Part shown: piece after piece, positions 22,946 to 35,511 of the stretch
How the letters are laid out: each line of letters opens with the position of its first letter
How positions within the stretch are numbered: the first letter of the stretch is position 1
DNA from: Byssochlamys sp. IMV 00236
Lineage: Eukaryota; Ascomycota; Eurotiomycetes; Eurotiales; Thermoascaceae
Assembly: GCA_001931875.2 (NCBI GenBank)
Contig: MSJH02000808.1
Coordinates: 1-64,000, forward strand
Direction: 5' to 3'
DNA: 64,000 nt
The notes under the pieces: model-generated
What the model saw: only the letters and a program-made list of their open reading frames with translations
Databases searched by the model: none
What the model was told of the DNA's origin: nothing
Program-made: the position numbers and the translations under genes

Positions 22946-25900
22946 ATGTCCTCGGACGACGGGGACCCTCTCGACTGGACGGTAGATCAGGTAGTCAATT
23001 GCCTATGTTACAGCTCCTCTACACCATGGTGCCAATCATTATCGAGTGCACCCCGTCCAGATCCGGCTACGTTCGAGGCCGCTCTCAGGGAGAACTTAAT
23101 TAATGGCGAGACTTTGTTGAATGATGTGGACAAGGATGCTCTACGCCAGGATCTGGGCCTTAGGGCTCTTGGGCACCGCAGTTTTGTTCTTGCTGCAATA
23201 CGTTATCTGAGACAAGCCTCTCTCAAATATCGACGTGCCAATGCTCTGCCGAATTCTCTGCTTGATGACCGCTCGCAGGCAGCTTCTCCAAGCTACTTCC
23301 CTTCGACCGCTTCGTTTTCCGCTGCAGGTTCTCCTGGCACCCTTGCCTACTCACCGCGTTCTCTAGCGGATCTAGCACCACCTCAGCAGCTGGCGCAGTC
23401 TGCATTCTCGAACAGTCTCGGATTCTATACGCGGCCTACCGACGTGGCAGCTAGGGCTGGCTGCCATATCGCCAGAAAGCCCCCAATCCCGAGCACAAAT
23501 ATTGCTACTATAGAAACACCAACGAGGCTTCAAAGGGAAGTGAGTGGTAGTGACGGTCCTGGTGAAGCGAGTCAACAACAGGAACGTGCTATTTCACAAC
23601 AAGCTGATACTCGCGATGGTATCTTCAAGACGTCTAGCCTGCGCCCTCAAGAGCAATATGTCGTTGGCAGTGATGGAAAGAAACGCAGGCGACTTGATCT
23701 TCGGTTGAAGCCTGAGACAGCGGCGAGTGGCATGGCGATCGGGACCTCCAGCTCGCTATACCGGAAGAAGCCCGCCAGCTGGTATATGGGTCCGAACAGA
23801 ATCACCGCCGATGAACTTTTCTATCCAATACTTTCAAAAGAAGACAATGGCGACGGTTCTTTTACCATTTTGAGCCCCGGGTTTCCACGCGGTCATCAAC
23901 TCTTTGTAAAGCACTGTCTTCATCATTATTATCGACAACGACCAGTACGTCTAAGTGGCGAAAAGGGATACAAAAGATGGGCCGTTGTCCCATATGAGAA
24001 GCCCAGAACGCAGGGCGAACCGTACCATTTCACTCTATATTCCTTCCGAAACGGAAGGGTAACTATGACCCAAGAGGAAGTGGCACGGTGGCCCGAGCTC
24101 AATATCAAAAACGAGACGGGACTTGACGACTCAGCACCAGCCTTCAAGTCTCGGGATCCGTTTGAATATCTCCTCCAAAAGTACCCCGCCAAGGAGGACG
24201 ACGAAGATGCTCATCCTCTCTATGGTGAATCGGGTTCGGAAGGCGAATACGACGACGATACATGGCGTGAGATGCAGGAAGATGAGCGAACGCCATCTAC
24301 TGCCAAAGAGAAGTTCCTAAGCGCCCAGGAAATCGACTTGGTTATGGAGCAATGTGTGAAGGAGTATGAGGATAAATGGAGGAATGACCACCTGCCAAGA
24401 GAGGAAGCGAAGGCACGCAGGATCTGGATCTTGGCGAGGAAATATAGGAACAGAAATCAACAGACGAAGGCGCTGTTTCTTGATATTGGTCTACTGGAAC
24501 ATCGTTTGACGAAGATACAGAAAAATATCCGTCTCAATGAATACACCAAAGTCGAGGATCTCAAATCACAGTGTCAAAGCATGGAGCAAACAGTCTTCAG
24601 CATCCAGGCACAAAAGTGGCGTATCTCCGTCCTTGGACAAGAGGCCTGTCCTCCGCGGGTTTCTATTATACCACCAAAACCAAAGCGAGTGGCACGGCAT
24701 CAGTCTGACCTTGATGAAGAATCGCTGGGCTCTGAGTCTGACGAAATATACGACGATGACCTGGATGAATTTATCGATAATGATCTTGCCAGTGTCGACC
24801 AGTACAAAGCAGATGAGTCAATGCCGATAGGTGGCTTTTCAAAGCCGAATAGGACTCCGTTCTCTTCTCATGCGCAGTTCGACTCTTCTTCTTCTGACAG
24901 TGAATTCGACGCAATCAGCCCCTCGGGGGAGAAAATAAAGGTCTTTTCTGAACGACGTCGCGGTGTGGCAATGAAAATGCAAACAGAAAACAAGGCCACT
25001 CTTCCATCACGGCCTCCTCCACCGAGAGATCAAGAAATCCAATGTATCGATCTCACACAAGATTCTCCACCTCCAAGTGTCGATAATTTCGACATCACTA
25101 CACCTCCTCTGAACCCTCTGCGCTCTTCTCCTAACGAGATGACTGGGATTCTTCTAAAGAATGAACACCATTCTCGGTCCCCCACGCCCTTGCATCTGGA
25201 GGAAGCCGACAACCCCGGAACATCGCCACGGTCCTCGAGGAAGGACAAATACGGCAGCGATATTACACTTCCCGGCGTCCTTGATTTCAAGGGTCTCCAG
25301 CGGGTTGATTATAGTGTGCTTGAGGACCTGCATGACCGTGAAAGGTTACTTTCTAAGCTCTTGGCAAGTTTGCCAGATGAAGAACGAAACCAGGTGGTAG
25401 AGTATGTGCTATCTTGTCGTACATCGAGCCTTCGTAAGAGGGTAGTCGAAGCTCTTAGGCTGTGGCTTCGACATGGCCGGATGATCCGAGACTTAGACGA
25501 AGTTGAGAATGGGGTTATAATGCGAACAACGTCTTTGTATGTCTCGTGGACCCGCTGCGTGGCGGCTACCCAGGAGGGAATACCGAGGAGACATATCAAG
25601 AATGCTATCAAGAAAGCAAGTAAATTCCCAGAGTTTGCCAGAGAACTGACTACGCGCCTCGAAGTGCTGGCAAAATACTATGGTCAGACAGGTGGGACTG
25701 AATCCCGCCAGAGAAGTACCTCAGCAATTGCCGGTTCTGAACAAGCTGTTCGAGGTCCCGAGGTCGATATACAGCAAGCTTCGTTTCTTACTCCTCATAA
25801 AAAACGCAAGAGGGAAGTTAAAGAGAGGCAGGAGGTGAAGCAGAATCATGCAAGTGCACAGCTCCGAGCAGCAATTCAGGAAGAACAACGTAAACGCCTC

Positions 25901-28505
25901 GAACAAAAGATGGAAAGCGTTGGTGTCGGTAACGATGATCCTTCTCGTCAGGCTGTGACGTTCGAGACACCAATCATATACCTCGACCCTCATATCGGTC
26001 GTCGAGTCAAGCCACATCAACTGAGAGGTGTGCAGTTCATGTGGCGTGAGTTAATCCAGGATGAGAAACGCCAAGGATGTCTCCTTGCCCATACTATGGG
26101 CCTGGGGAAGACGATGCAAGTGTAGGTGCCTGCCTTCGTTATCTCCGAAGAAAGTGCAAGACTGACGTTTGATCAGGATATCCTTTCTAGTCACGATATC
26201 TGCTGCTGCTTCTTCGAACAACCCTGGCATTAGAGCACAGGTACCGGCCTGTTTCCATAGGTCGCAGACATTGATTCTATGTCCGTCTTCCTTGATAGAC
26301 AATTGGTATGAGGAGTTTCTCATGTGGACGCCACGAACAAACTACCTGGGACCTCTTCGAAAGATCACCAGTGCGAGCGCATTCGGCGAGCGAATACGGG
26401 AACTCTCTGCCTGGGACGAGGAAGGTGGCGTGTTGATCATGAGTTACGACATATTTCGCACCTGGGTTCACAATAAGGAAACCAAAACTCGCGGCCGACC
26501 TTTGGAGTTTGAGGATCACGTGCGGATCAGGGAGCAACTCCTTGACGGCCCGAACATCATTGTGGCGGACGAAGCCCATAAAATGAAAAATAGGACTGCT
26601 GGCATTTCCGCTGCCGCAAGTGAATTCCGATCTAAAAGTCGTATTGCCCTGACAGGTTCTCCGCTCGCTAATAATCTTGTTGACTACTACGCTATGGTTG
26701 ACTGGATCGCGCCGGGGTACTTGGGAAATTTCGTGGAGTTCAAGGCCAATTATGTGGAACCTATTGAGGAAGGCCTCTACGCGGACAGCACCTATTCTGA
26801 AAGACGAAAGTCTCTCAAGAAGTTACAAGTGCTGAAGGAAAACTTAGGTCCTAAGATAGACCGTGCTGATATATCAGTGTTGGAAGGCAGCCTTCCTCCA
26901 AAGGTGGAATTCGTCATTACAGTGCCATTGACTGACCTGCAGAAAGAAGCGTACGACATGTACGTCAATTCAATTCAGGCGGGTAGATCCGAAGTTGGGA
27001 CTGCCAAATTATGGTCTTGGCTGGCAATATTATCACTGTGCTGCAATCACCCAGCCTGCTTCAATGACAAACTTCTCACTCAGTCGGATCGTCCACGAAA
27101 GCAAGGTAGAAAATCAGACGACTTCGATTCAGAAGAGCTACCGGGTGACGAATCGCCAATCCAGGCGGGGTTGTCAGAGACGATGATTGCTTCTCAGAGA
27201 GAGCTGTTTGCTAAAGTCGATAATCTCAGAGCTCCTGGGCTCTCTTACCGTGCCGAGATACTAGATCAAATTATTCGCGAATCCGTCAGAGCCGGTGATA
27301 AAGTTCTAGTGTTCTCTCATAGTCTGCCAACTCTCGATTACATCGAGCACATGTTAAGGCAATCCGAGAGAAGATATCTCCGCCTTGATGGCCATACCCC
27401 AATCTTCAGCAGGCAGGCCGCCACTAAGAACTTCAATCAAAGTGGTTCCGATCAGCAAGTCTATTTGATTTCCACCAGAGCTGGTGGCCTGGGTCTCAAC
27501 ATCCCCGGTGCGAATCGGGTTGTCATATTCGATTTCTCATTCAGTCCTACCTGGGAGGAGCAGGCTGTCGGCCGAGCATATCGGCTTGGACAACAGAAGC
27601 CTGTCTACGTCTATCGCTTTATCGCCGGAGGCACTTTCGAAGAAGTCATGTATAATAAAGCTGTCTTTAAGACACAGCTCTCGTTCCGCGTTGTCGACAA
27701 GAGAAATCCAATTCGTTGGGCTTCCAAGTCGGCTAAAGAGTACCTCTTCGCTTCCAAGCCAGTCAAAACTGAGGACGTCTCTGGATATATTGGGAAGGAT
27801 CCTGAAGTGTTGGACAGGATAATCCAACGAGATAACCACAAAATGATAAGGAAGATCGAGCTCACAGAGACTTTCCAGCGAGAGGATAACGATAAGCTGA
27901 CCGAAGAAGAGAAGAGAGATGTCAGAGAGGAGTTGGACGATGAGATTCTCAAGAGGAATAACCCGGAGGCGTATTATCAGAAGCTGAGGGAAAGACAGGC
28001 AGCTGAAGCAGCGTTGAGACCTCCAGCCTCAACATGGGGAGGGCCTTCTTCTTACACAGCTCCTGCATTTGGCCAAACGCAGAGCTTTGCCGCTCATGCA
28101 CCTCTCACCCAAAATGATACCGCTCACTGCCCTCCTCCCCTAGAACCAGATACGAGCCTTCTTCGCAGCCAGCCAGCTCCAGTGACTGGCACTTCTACAG
28201 CGAAGCTTTTGAATCCTCTAGCGCATACCAACTCGCCTCAAGGACACAGTCCCGCCACTCTCGAGCAGGGCGCTTCTGGGGCAGCCCCTATGTCACACGA
28301 TGATACAGTTCGGCGATCTACTCAGGCACACCATGTAGCAACAGCTGCGCAAAATGAACCTGAAAGCAATGGGATTTTCCAAAACCATGTCCCTTCTACT
28401 GCCACAGTAGAGTCAGATCGGACCGCAAACAACGCGGAGTCTTCGAAGGCTTCTAGTACTGCATCCTCTGGCTATGCAAGTCGGATAAACTGTAAGCAAC
28501 AATGA
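22946..28505 (+). CDS. ATRX/ARIP4-like SNF2 chromatin-remodelling ATPase with N-terminal SAM domain
   Basis: Two exons (22946-26121 and 26177-28505) joined in phase 2 give 1834 residues. Residues about 8-92 look like a SAM domain (WTVDQVVNCL, LLNDVDKDALRQDLGL, GHRSFVLAAIRYL). A long acidic, Ser-rich region with coiled-coil-like stretches follows. The SNF2 ATPase begins near residue 1020: HTMGLGKTMQV is Walker A, and NIIVADEAHKMKN is the DEAH box. The helicase C lobe has HTPIFSRQAATKNF, GGLGLNIPGANRVVIFD and AVGRAYRLGQQKPVYVYRF, followed by NKAVFKTQLSFRVVDKRNP, the arrangement of the ATRX/ARIP4 branch. The intron lies just after Walker A. The tail is Pro/Ser/Thr-rich. A GTAAGC seven codons before the stop could be a cryptic donor. 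The protein is expected in the nucleus, where relatives remodel heterochromatin or histone variants. Confidence 0.9.
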
Positions 28506-29865
28506 ATCCTGTATTCGGGCAGATTTTCTTCTTGTTCATAGACTCTTTTTTTTTTCTTTTTCTTCATTGACCATATAGATACAGCTAGAGATCCTTTGGC
28601 GCACATGATACCCAGTGGAACTTTGTGATACCCAGGAAGTCCGATATTCTTTTTTTTTTTTTTTAACAAGAAACCTTACTAAAATTTACCTAATGCACTA
28701 TTCCATTTCGCCCAGTGGCGTCATTTCACTTGAGAAATACTATTTCATGCGGTATAAGCACGTTAGTTTGGACACATTGACTTGATGATCCAACCAAGTA
28801 CTACTTTGCCGACTCAACTAATTCAACAATTGCAGTCCCTCAATAGACTGCGAAATATCCTTTGCAACCCCTCAAGCTACGCGGTTCTTGATCTATTTTG
28901 CGGATGGGCTTTTCCTTGCATGTTCATTTTGTTCGCCTCTTTTCCAGCAGCTCTGAAAATCAAGGCATTGCACACGCTTTCCCCCCCCTTTTTCCTCAAA
29001 ATATCTCTCAGATACTTAGTCTGTCTCACCACCAGCCGGTCCACGCATCTAATATCTGTTCTTCGGGCATACTTATCTTCAAAACACCTTTGATTTTGAT
29101 CTGCATATCTAATAATGAGAAAAAATACCAGCAGCCAAAATGGAAGCGCTTGGCGCAATCGGGATGGCGGATGGCGTTCATCATTAATGAGATCATGGAA
29201 AATGATGATATGATGACTCTCCTTATGGTTCTTTATCTTGGCTCTACCCGACATAATGTGAAGGACGAAGCGGGGAGTTTATTACTTGTTTGTGCTCTCG
29301 AAAGCTTTCTGTTCTTATGCGTATTTTTCTTTCGGAAGCTTTGTCTTTGTCCTCGTGCGTGTGTGTAATAATTCAATTATGTGGTTGAAAACAACAAAAA
29401 AAAAACCACGTTTGCTAATTACAGTGAGGGTCTTAGATGCTATTTATGTAAGAGATACTTCCCTCTCCAGTTCCGAGCCCATGGTAACGATGCGTCATCG
29501 ATTATTATTACTGTTGCCTCGCTAGTAAAGTGCGCCATGGGGTAAAATATACAACTACGAAAAGGAACATTGAAAAGAAATATTCATACAGTGAACTATC
29601 GAAATATGTAGCCGAAAAGTAATAGGATATCCTCCGCGAAGCAATGAAATCGGTATCAATATACATAGTACACGGATATCAGAGTTAAATCGACTAATTT
29701 GATTTAGCCAGATAGAAATTAGAAGCCGGTAGGAGAGCAATCGAAACATATGTGACAGGTGAAAATATTGTGTTTTGTGCAGATGGGGAATCATAGACAA
29801 CGAAAAGGAATAGGTGTACAGCAGAAATGACCGTCTTGAGTGTTGCCAGGATACAATATCCCTCC
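28506..29865. other. tail-to-tail spacer between two SNF2 genes
   Basis: The two SNF2 genes converge here over 1360 bases. Poly-T tracts at about 28550 and 28650-28662, a C-run near 28980 and AT-rich sequence are present. Overlapping frames 28782-29093, 28877-29254 and 28898-29368 show no protein character on either strand. Confidence 0.45.
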
Positions 29866-32815
29866 TCAACCGATGAGCTTTTCGAGATCGGCAAGTCTTG
29901 CGGCCTTGTCCTCGGCTTTCTTCTTCTTGCCTGTCTCGCGGAACGCAGCCATCATGAGATTGCGCTTGGTGTCTTGGATCTCTAGGACGCGGTCTTCAAT
30001 ACTTCCTTCCATGACCAGCCGCCAGATGGTTGTCTCTCGCTTCTGGCCGAGTCGGTAGACACGGTCCATGGCTTGATCTTCAATAGCGGGCGCCCACCAG
30101 CTGTCCGCAAGAATGACCTGATTTGCTGCAACAAGATTAAGACCGACGCTACAGACATTCAGACTAGCGAGCAGGACTTTGCACTCAGGGTCATTGGAAA
30201 ACTGGTGGGTGGACTTGTCACGTTTGACAGATTGCATCTTTCCGTCTATCCGAGCGAAAGTTATGCCGTTACGCTCGAGGTGAGGCTCGATGATGTCAAG
30301 AAATGAAGTCCACTGGCTGAAAACGACTGTCTTGGTGTCCGGGGCTTGGCCCTTGGCTGTGAGGATCTTGATGAGGGCTTCAATCTTGCTGCTGGGACTG
30401 TCCGGATCGACCTCGCCACTGCCCTCATCCTCTCCCAACTCCACCGCAGGGGACACAAGAGTAGATGTATCCTCGATCTCCGCACGGCACAGGGGACACT
30501 TATGTTGTTTTTCAATGACCTGCTCGATGCATGCACGGCAAAACGGGTGGGCACAGGCCGTGATGACAGGCTGCTCCAATAAATCCAAGCACACTGAGCA
30601 AACTTCTTGACTCTCTATTCTGAGTTGCAGCATGTCCTGGAGTGCCTTGATATTTTCCGGAGTCAATTGGACAACTTTGTGCTCTTCCAGAATTGACATC
30701 AGCTTGTCAATGCGATTCTTGCACAGTGACCAATGGTTGCAGACTTGGCGCAGCCGAAGAATAACTTCGAGAAGATGGGAATACGTTGTGTTGCCGTGCT
30801 TATCCTTGGACTGATAGTCCAACATCTTGCCCTTCGCCTCGGACCTAATCTCGGTTAGTCACTGAAGAAACACAATAAGTATGAGGACTCACAGAAACAT
30901 GTCGTATTTTTCCTGTTCGTGCGGATGGAACTTCACACGTAGGACGTGTGATCTCAGCGGCGGGAGACGCAGATTGATGAAGTTCATATCTTTCCTTCTC
31001 CGCAAGCAGATAGTAGCCATCAGACCCTGAAGAAGAGTGCTTGCTTCCGGATCACCGTAAGTCAAGGGTCGAATGAGGACACTATTGAACAATGCAAGAT
31101 CTTCTAGGCCGCCCGAAAGTCTCAAGAAACGGATCTGGGAATAGAGATCTCTCAGGGAGTTGATAATTGGGGTTCCAGTTAACGTCCAACGGGAATCTGC
31201 CTTTAGGTTGCAAGCTGCAAGGGCTGCTTTGGACCTGGGGTTACGGATTGTATGGCCCTCATCCAAAACAACTCGGCGCCAATTAGTCGCAAATAATCCC
31301 TTGGTCGGGGTGGCTTTCGAGTCCGGCTTGTACTCTTGGCTGAGCGCGCCATAGCTCGTGACAACCACGTCGTACTGGCTCAGATTGCCGGCTTCTTTCT
31401 TCCCTGGTCCATGATACCTGAGCACGCGGAGACCCCTTTCTTCAGTTGTGTGGGTTGCGATCTGATCTATCCAATTACTCATCACTCCAACAGGCGAAAT
31501 AATCAGCGTTGTCTTTGATCCAGACGTCTTCGGTTCTGAGTTAGCCAGGATCAGAGAAATAACCTGTATCGTCTTTCCCAAACCCATGTCGTCAGCAAGA
31601 ATCCCACCGCTAGCAAGAGGCGGCTCTTGTCTGGTCGAGTAATTCGTAGCAATATTGGTAAAATAGCTTCCGTTCCTCTTCCAGAGCTGGACAATAGCCT
31701 GTGAACCAGGAGCGGGCAAGACTGGAGACTCCTTTTCAATCATCCATGCCAAACCCTGACGCTGGTAAGGGAGTAACTCCGTCGTCAAGCCTGCAGGGTT
31801 CTCAGCCATGGGCATATTTTCCAAATCCGTCTCGTCGACACCAAATTTCTCCACAACTTGCCCCATCTCTCTAGGATTGAACGTGCTACTTTGCCCGATA
31901 AGGTCTTCCAGGCTCTCCGCCTGGACCTCTCCATCCGGAGTCGAGAGATTGGCAAACATTGCTTGACTCTGGCTGTCCCATTGTACTCCCTTTCCTTTGG
32001 CAAGGGAGCGAGATCGTTTCTCAGCTTCCTTGCGCTCCTTTTCTCGCTGCTTCTGGAGCCTGAGCTCTTCCCGCTCACGTTTCTTTACTTGGCCCAGTGG
32101 GAGTCTATCCAGTTCCATCCGGGCCTTGAGTTCTGCCCGCCGTTGCGGATCATATGGACCATAGAGTTTCAAGAGCACAGGGCAGTCAAAATCTCCTTTG
32201 GGTCCGCTCAGAATTCCCTCTATGAGAAGATCTCTGGAATCCTGCAATCGGTTACCAAGTGTGCTCGTCCTCTATCGGGTGATATCGAGACTTACCATAT
32301 ATTTCGCCAGTTTGGCTGCCGTATTACGAGGAATATGGCCAATCTGATGCCCCATGACATTATCCACACGGATAGCATTGCGATCATAGGGGTTGCCCGG
32401 CTCTCTTTTGAGAATGACATGTTCTCCAACAGTAGCCTGCCCTCGATAGTAGCGCACGCCGACAATCTTCGTAGGGAGATTATCTGTGCGATGTCAGCGG
32501 ACGACACCACTAGCCTTATCAGATATAATAAGGATTATGTGCTAGTATACCGTAAAGTTGACACTCGCTGTACGTGGCATCCTCAAAACCCTGAGAACCA
32601 GGAATCAACTCGACAGCGCCCGCATCATCATCTTCGTCCTCCAGACTCGCTTGGCTCAACGGTAGAAAGGCGGCATTTACGCCAAAACGGCTACCACTGC
32701 TCCAGCTTTCGCGTTCCTCAAGCTCCGCTCTTGTCTTGCTGGGACGAGCAGAAGTTCCGCTGGTATCCGTGAGGTCGACGACATCGATCTTACGCTTGCC
32801 CGAAACTCTCGCCAT
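29866..32815 (-). CDS. HLTF/Rad5-like HIRAN-SNF2-RING ATPase / ubiquitin ligase
   Basis: Four exons (32815-32551, 32483-32296, 32241-30893, 30844-29866) keep phase and give 926 residues. Domains in order: a HIRAN domain near residues 85-150 ([42 protein letters not shown]); the SNF2 N lobe with [16 protein letters not shown] and [11 protein letters not shown]; an embedded C3HC4 RING ([34 protein letters not shown]); and helicase C ([53 protein letters not shown]). This order defines the Rad5/HLTF group, which ubiquitinates PCNA and remodels stalled replication forks. At 926 residues it is closer in size to HLTF than to yeast Rad5. Fungi can carry a separate longer Rad5, so orthology to either is not settled. 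Confidence 0.92.
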
Positions 32816-33438
32816 TTCCCCAAAACGACTGATGAGTGGCCACTTTGCTATACCCTGAGATAGAAACAGATATCGGATTCAAGGAAGAATTGGATATCAG
32901 CAGCGGAATAGCGCAACCGTGACGCGCCGCATTGATACTGTGTGCTGAGCTATCTTAGGAAATATCAAACATCAAATTAAATGATAGGATATCCACGAAT
33001 TTCCCGTGGAAGGGATGAATGACAGTCCTTATCCAAATCGCTTTGGAGAGTGTGTGGAGGAAGGTATGCTGACTAGGGGAACTCCGGGTTGTTGATAGAC
33101 GCGCACTGATTCGGACAAAGAGCAAGCGCGCTAAGTCGAGTCGCGACTCCACATGATCGATCAACATCAACTTATCTAACGTCTCGCGATCTTCGTCCAA
33201 GTTTCTTTTCGACAACTCGGACCAACGGCCCGTCCTAAAGCTACCATTTCCTTTCGCTTTGTCTTATTGGCATTTGCATGGCGTTCAGTCTGTCGTTTTT
33301 GTCTTCTTGGCTTCTAGCAACTAATGAGCCATGACCTCTCGTTAGAATTATTCCCGTGCACTTCCGGGCACAGCTCACATCTACAGTTTAGCTCCAAGAC
33401 CCCGAGAGCTTTTGGCTCCCAGTCCTGGATCTATAGAA
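32816..33438. other. divergent spacer between HLTF-like gene and acyltransferase gene
   Basis: The spacer should contain both promoters. The 86-codon minus frame 32955-33215 has no recognised feature. No other signal was identified. Confidence 0.45.
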
Positions 33439-35073
33439 ATGGAGATCACGAACGTGAACACTTACCGTGACCTTATAGCACAAAGGGGTAAATACGTCGA
33501 GGATGTCTTACGGAGCGGAGAATATGACCCTTTTCTTCTGCACCATTCCTTCCTACTTTTGGCACTGCCACTTGCTGCCTTATTCATTCCTCACAGAAAT
33601 GCTCTTCTGCGAGCATCTCGATATATATTCTTTCCATTGATTCTCAGTTTGGGATCCTACATTATCGTGTACACCAAGGCCTCCGCAGTTGGCAATGGCT
33701 ACTGCATCGGCCTTGCTACCACATGGTGGATTCTTTGGTCTGCCATCATGCTTATTATGAATGATGTCCAAAAGGACTTTAAGAGAATTGAAAAATTCTC
33801 AGTTCCTGCCAGTGATGATGCAGACATGCAACGATTCAAACCTACTCCGGAGCCTCCACGCATGGATTCAAGGGTGAACGATAATGACTCGTCGGTCAGA
33901 CATCGTCATACTTCAACTACACAGGATACTCCTCCACCGGGAACAGACAAAAATTATAAAGAAGTGCTTCGATGGCAATCATATCCTGAGTCTCTTGGAC
34001 ACCGTTTCAACTGGATCCTGGGCCTGCTGTTCAACTTTCGAGGCACGGAGTGGAACTGGAGGATATCTGCTGTTCCCGCATTTCCACAACCCATAGCTGA
34101 CCAAATGGAAGGGAAATTCTCTAGTGTGGATACGTCCGAAGTCATTGATCTTCGGGAATCTCGAGAGTGCCTCAAGCAGGCCACTTGGAGATTCTTGAGA
34201 GACTACATCGCTCTTGACATCATCAAAGTGATCATGATGCGTGATCGCTACTTTTGGGGCCTCATCTCGGACCCAACCCCGCCCCTTTTCCCTTTTGGCA
34301 TGCTAGCCTCGATCCCTCTGCTTCTCCGTCTCTATCGTCTGGTTTTATCCTGCATTGGGGTCTTCGTCGCAATCGATTTCGTGACGTGCCTGAATCCCAT
34401 CTTCTTTCTCGGCTTCTCTCTGGCCTTTCCAAATGCTTCGCGGGCTGTGACGAGCGTACCCCTTGAAGCTGCGTGGCTTTACCCTGACGAATTCGGACCT
34501 TTCAGACAATCCATATTGGACCATGGCATCGCTGGCTGCTGGGGTATATGGTGGCACCAGCTCTTCCGCTTCAGTTTCTCTGAACCCGCCAGGTGGCTAT
34601 CGTCATTCCTTCCACGCGAACTACATCACAATGGAGGCCGGCGTGTCGTCTACTTACTCGCCCCCTTCGCCATAAGCGGCCTACTTCATGCATTCGGAAG
34701 CTACTGCCAAACAGCAGCAACCGAGCCGTGGTCTGGTCCGTTTCCGTTCTTTTTCCTACAGAGCGTTGGCCTCGGTGTACAACGAGTCCTAGCTAAACAC
34801 GTTTTACCAAAGATACTGCCATTTCAACCACCTTCATGGCTGCGCAGAGCGACAAACCTCACAGTTGTTATCGCGTGGTTTGTTTTCACGGGCCCTGTTG
34901 TCACAGATGACTTTGCAGCTGGTGGAGTGTGGTTAATTGAGCCTGTTCCGATTAGCGTTGTTCGCGGATTGGGATTTGGAGCTGAAGGTGATGGTTGGTG
35001 GCGCCTTCGTGGACATTGGCTCGAGTGGTGGAATGGGAAGACATGGTGGCAGAGTGGAATTCGGTTCGTATGA
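33439..35073 (+). CDS. wax-synthase-domain membrane acyltransferase
   Basis: Single exon of 544 residues with multiple hydrophobic segments: LLHHSFLLLALPLAALFIP, IFFPLILSLGSYIIVY, LFPFGMLASIPLLLRLY and others toward the C terminus. The motif FAISGLLHAFGSY near residue 415 carries the His of the wax synthase / MBOAT-like (MBOAT_2) group. W-rich stretches (RFNWILGLLFNFRGTEWNW, WWHQLFRFSF) are typical of the fungal members, some of which acylate terpenoids. The substrate cannot be inferred, and no biosynthetic cluster surrounds the gene. The open frame extends upstream without an ATG, so the first ATG at 33439 is the start (MEITNVNTYRDL). Confidence 0.85.
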   Translation: MEITNVNTYRDLIAQRGKYVEDVLRSGEYDPFLLHHSFLLLALPLAALFIPHRNALLRASRYIFFPLILSLGSYIIVYTKASAVGNGYCIGLATTWWILWSAIMLIMNDVQKDFKRIEKFSVPASDDADMQRFKPTPEPPRMDSRVNDNDSSVRHRHTSTTQDTPPPGTDKNYKEVLRWQSYPESLGHRFNWILGLLFNFRGTEWNWRISAVPAFPQPIADQMEGKFSSVDTSEVIDLRESRECLKQATWRFLRDYIALDIIKVIMMRDRYFWGLISDPTPPLFPFGMLASIPLLLRLYRLVLSCIGVFVAIDFVTCLNPIFFLGFSLAFPNASRAVTSVPLEAAWLYPDEFGPFRQSILDHGIAGCWGIWWHQLFRFSFSEPARWLSSFLPRELHHNGGRRVVYLLAPFAISGLLHAFGSYCQTAATEPWSGPFPFFFLQSVGLGVQRVLAKHVLPKILPFQPPSWLRRATNLTVVIAWFVFTGPVVTDDFAAGGVWLIEPVPISVVRGLGFGAEGDGWWRLRGHWLEWWNGKTWWQSGIRFV

Positions 35074-35511
35074 TGCGATACCCACGTGCAGTATACCTTT
35101 TGGATTTGTGTAAGAGGACGAGACGAAGAATCTGCTCGTTCCAAGCGGGCTCTATATATTATCGTTATTATCATTGTTACTCGTATCAATCATGATCCAA
35201 CGTTCACCATCCACAAGGTTACCGTGCGTACATATATAGTTCCCTGATGAGAAAAAAGGATCAATGATACCCTAACAAGTACATCATGAGAGTACTAACT
35301 TGAGACCACCAACAAGAACACGCATCCATCTCGACTTAAGATTCGGAATATGCCGGCCGATTGATGGTGTCGCTGGCATCTCCGAACTCTAGAGTAGTTA
35401 TACAATGATGCAAGGTACTGTATATATATATATATATACTTTTCCTGTTCTATCATTCGATCTATTTCGTTGTACTTTAGCTATTTACACAGAAAATTAT
35501 GATGTGCACTT
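35074..35511. other. convergent 3' flank with (TA)9 microsatellite
   Basis: The wax-synthase-type gene and rix1 converge here. A TA dinucleotide repeat lies at 35421-35438. No gene was seen. Confidence 0.6.

Noticed and set aside
28898..29368. 156-codon plus-strand frame between the SNF2 genes
   Set aside because: Composition follows T-rich non-coding sequence, a minus-strand frame overlaps it, and no domain is present.
31858..32772. 304-codon plus-strand open frame
   Set aside because: It overlaps antisense the HIRAN and linker exons of the HLTF-like gene and shows no protein family.
33412..33438. Nine-codon 5' extension of the wax-synthase-type gene
   Set aside because: It would need a TTG start; the first ATG is at 33439.
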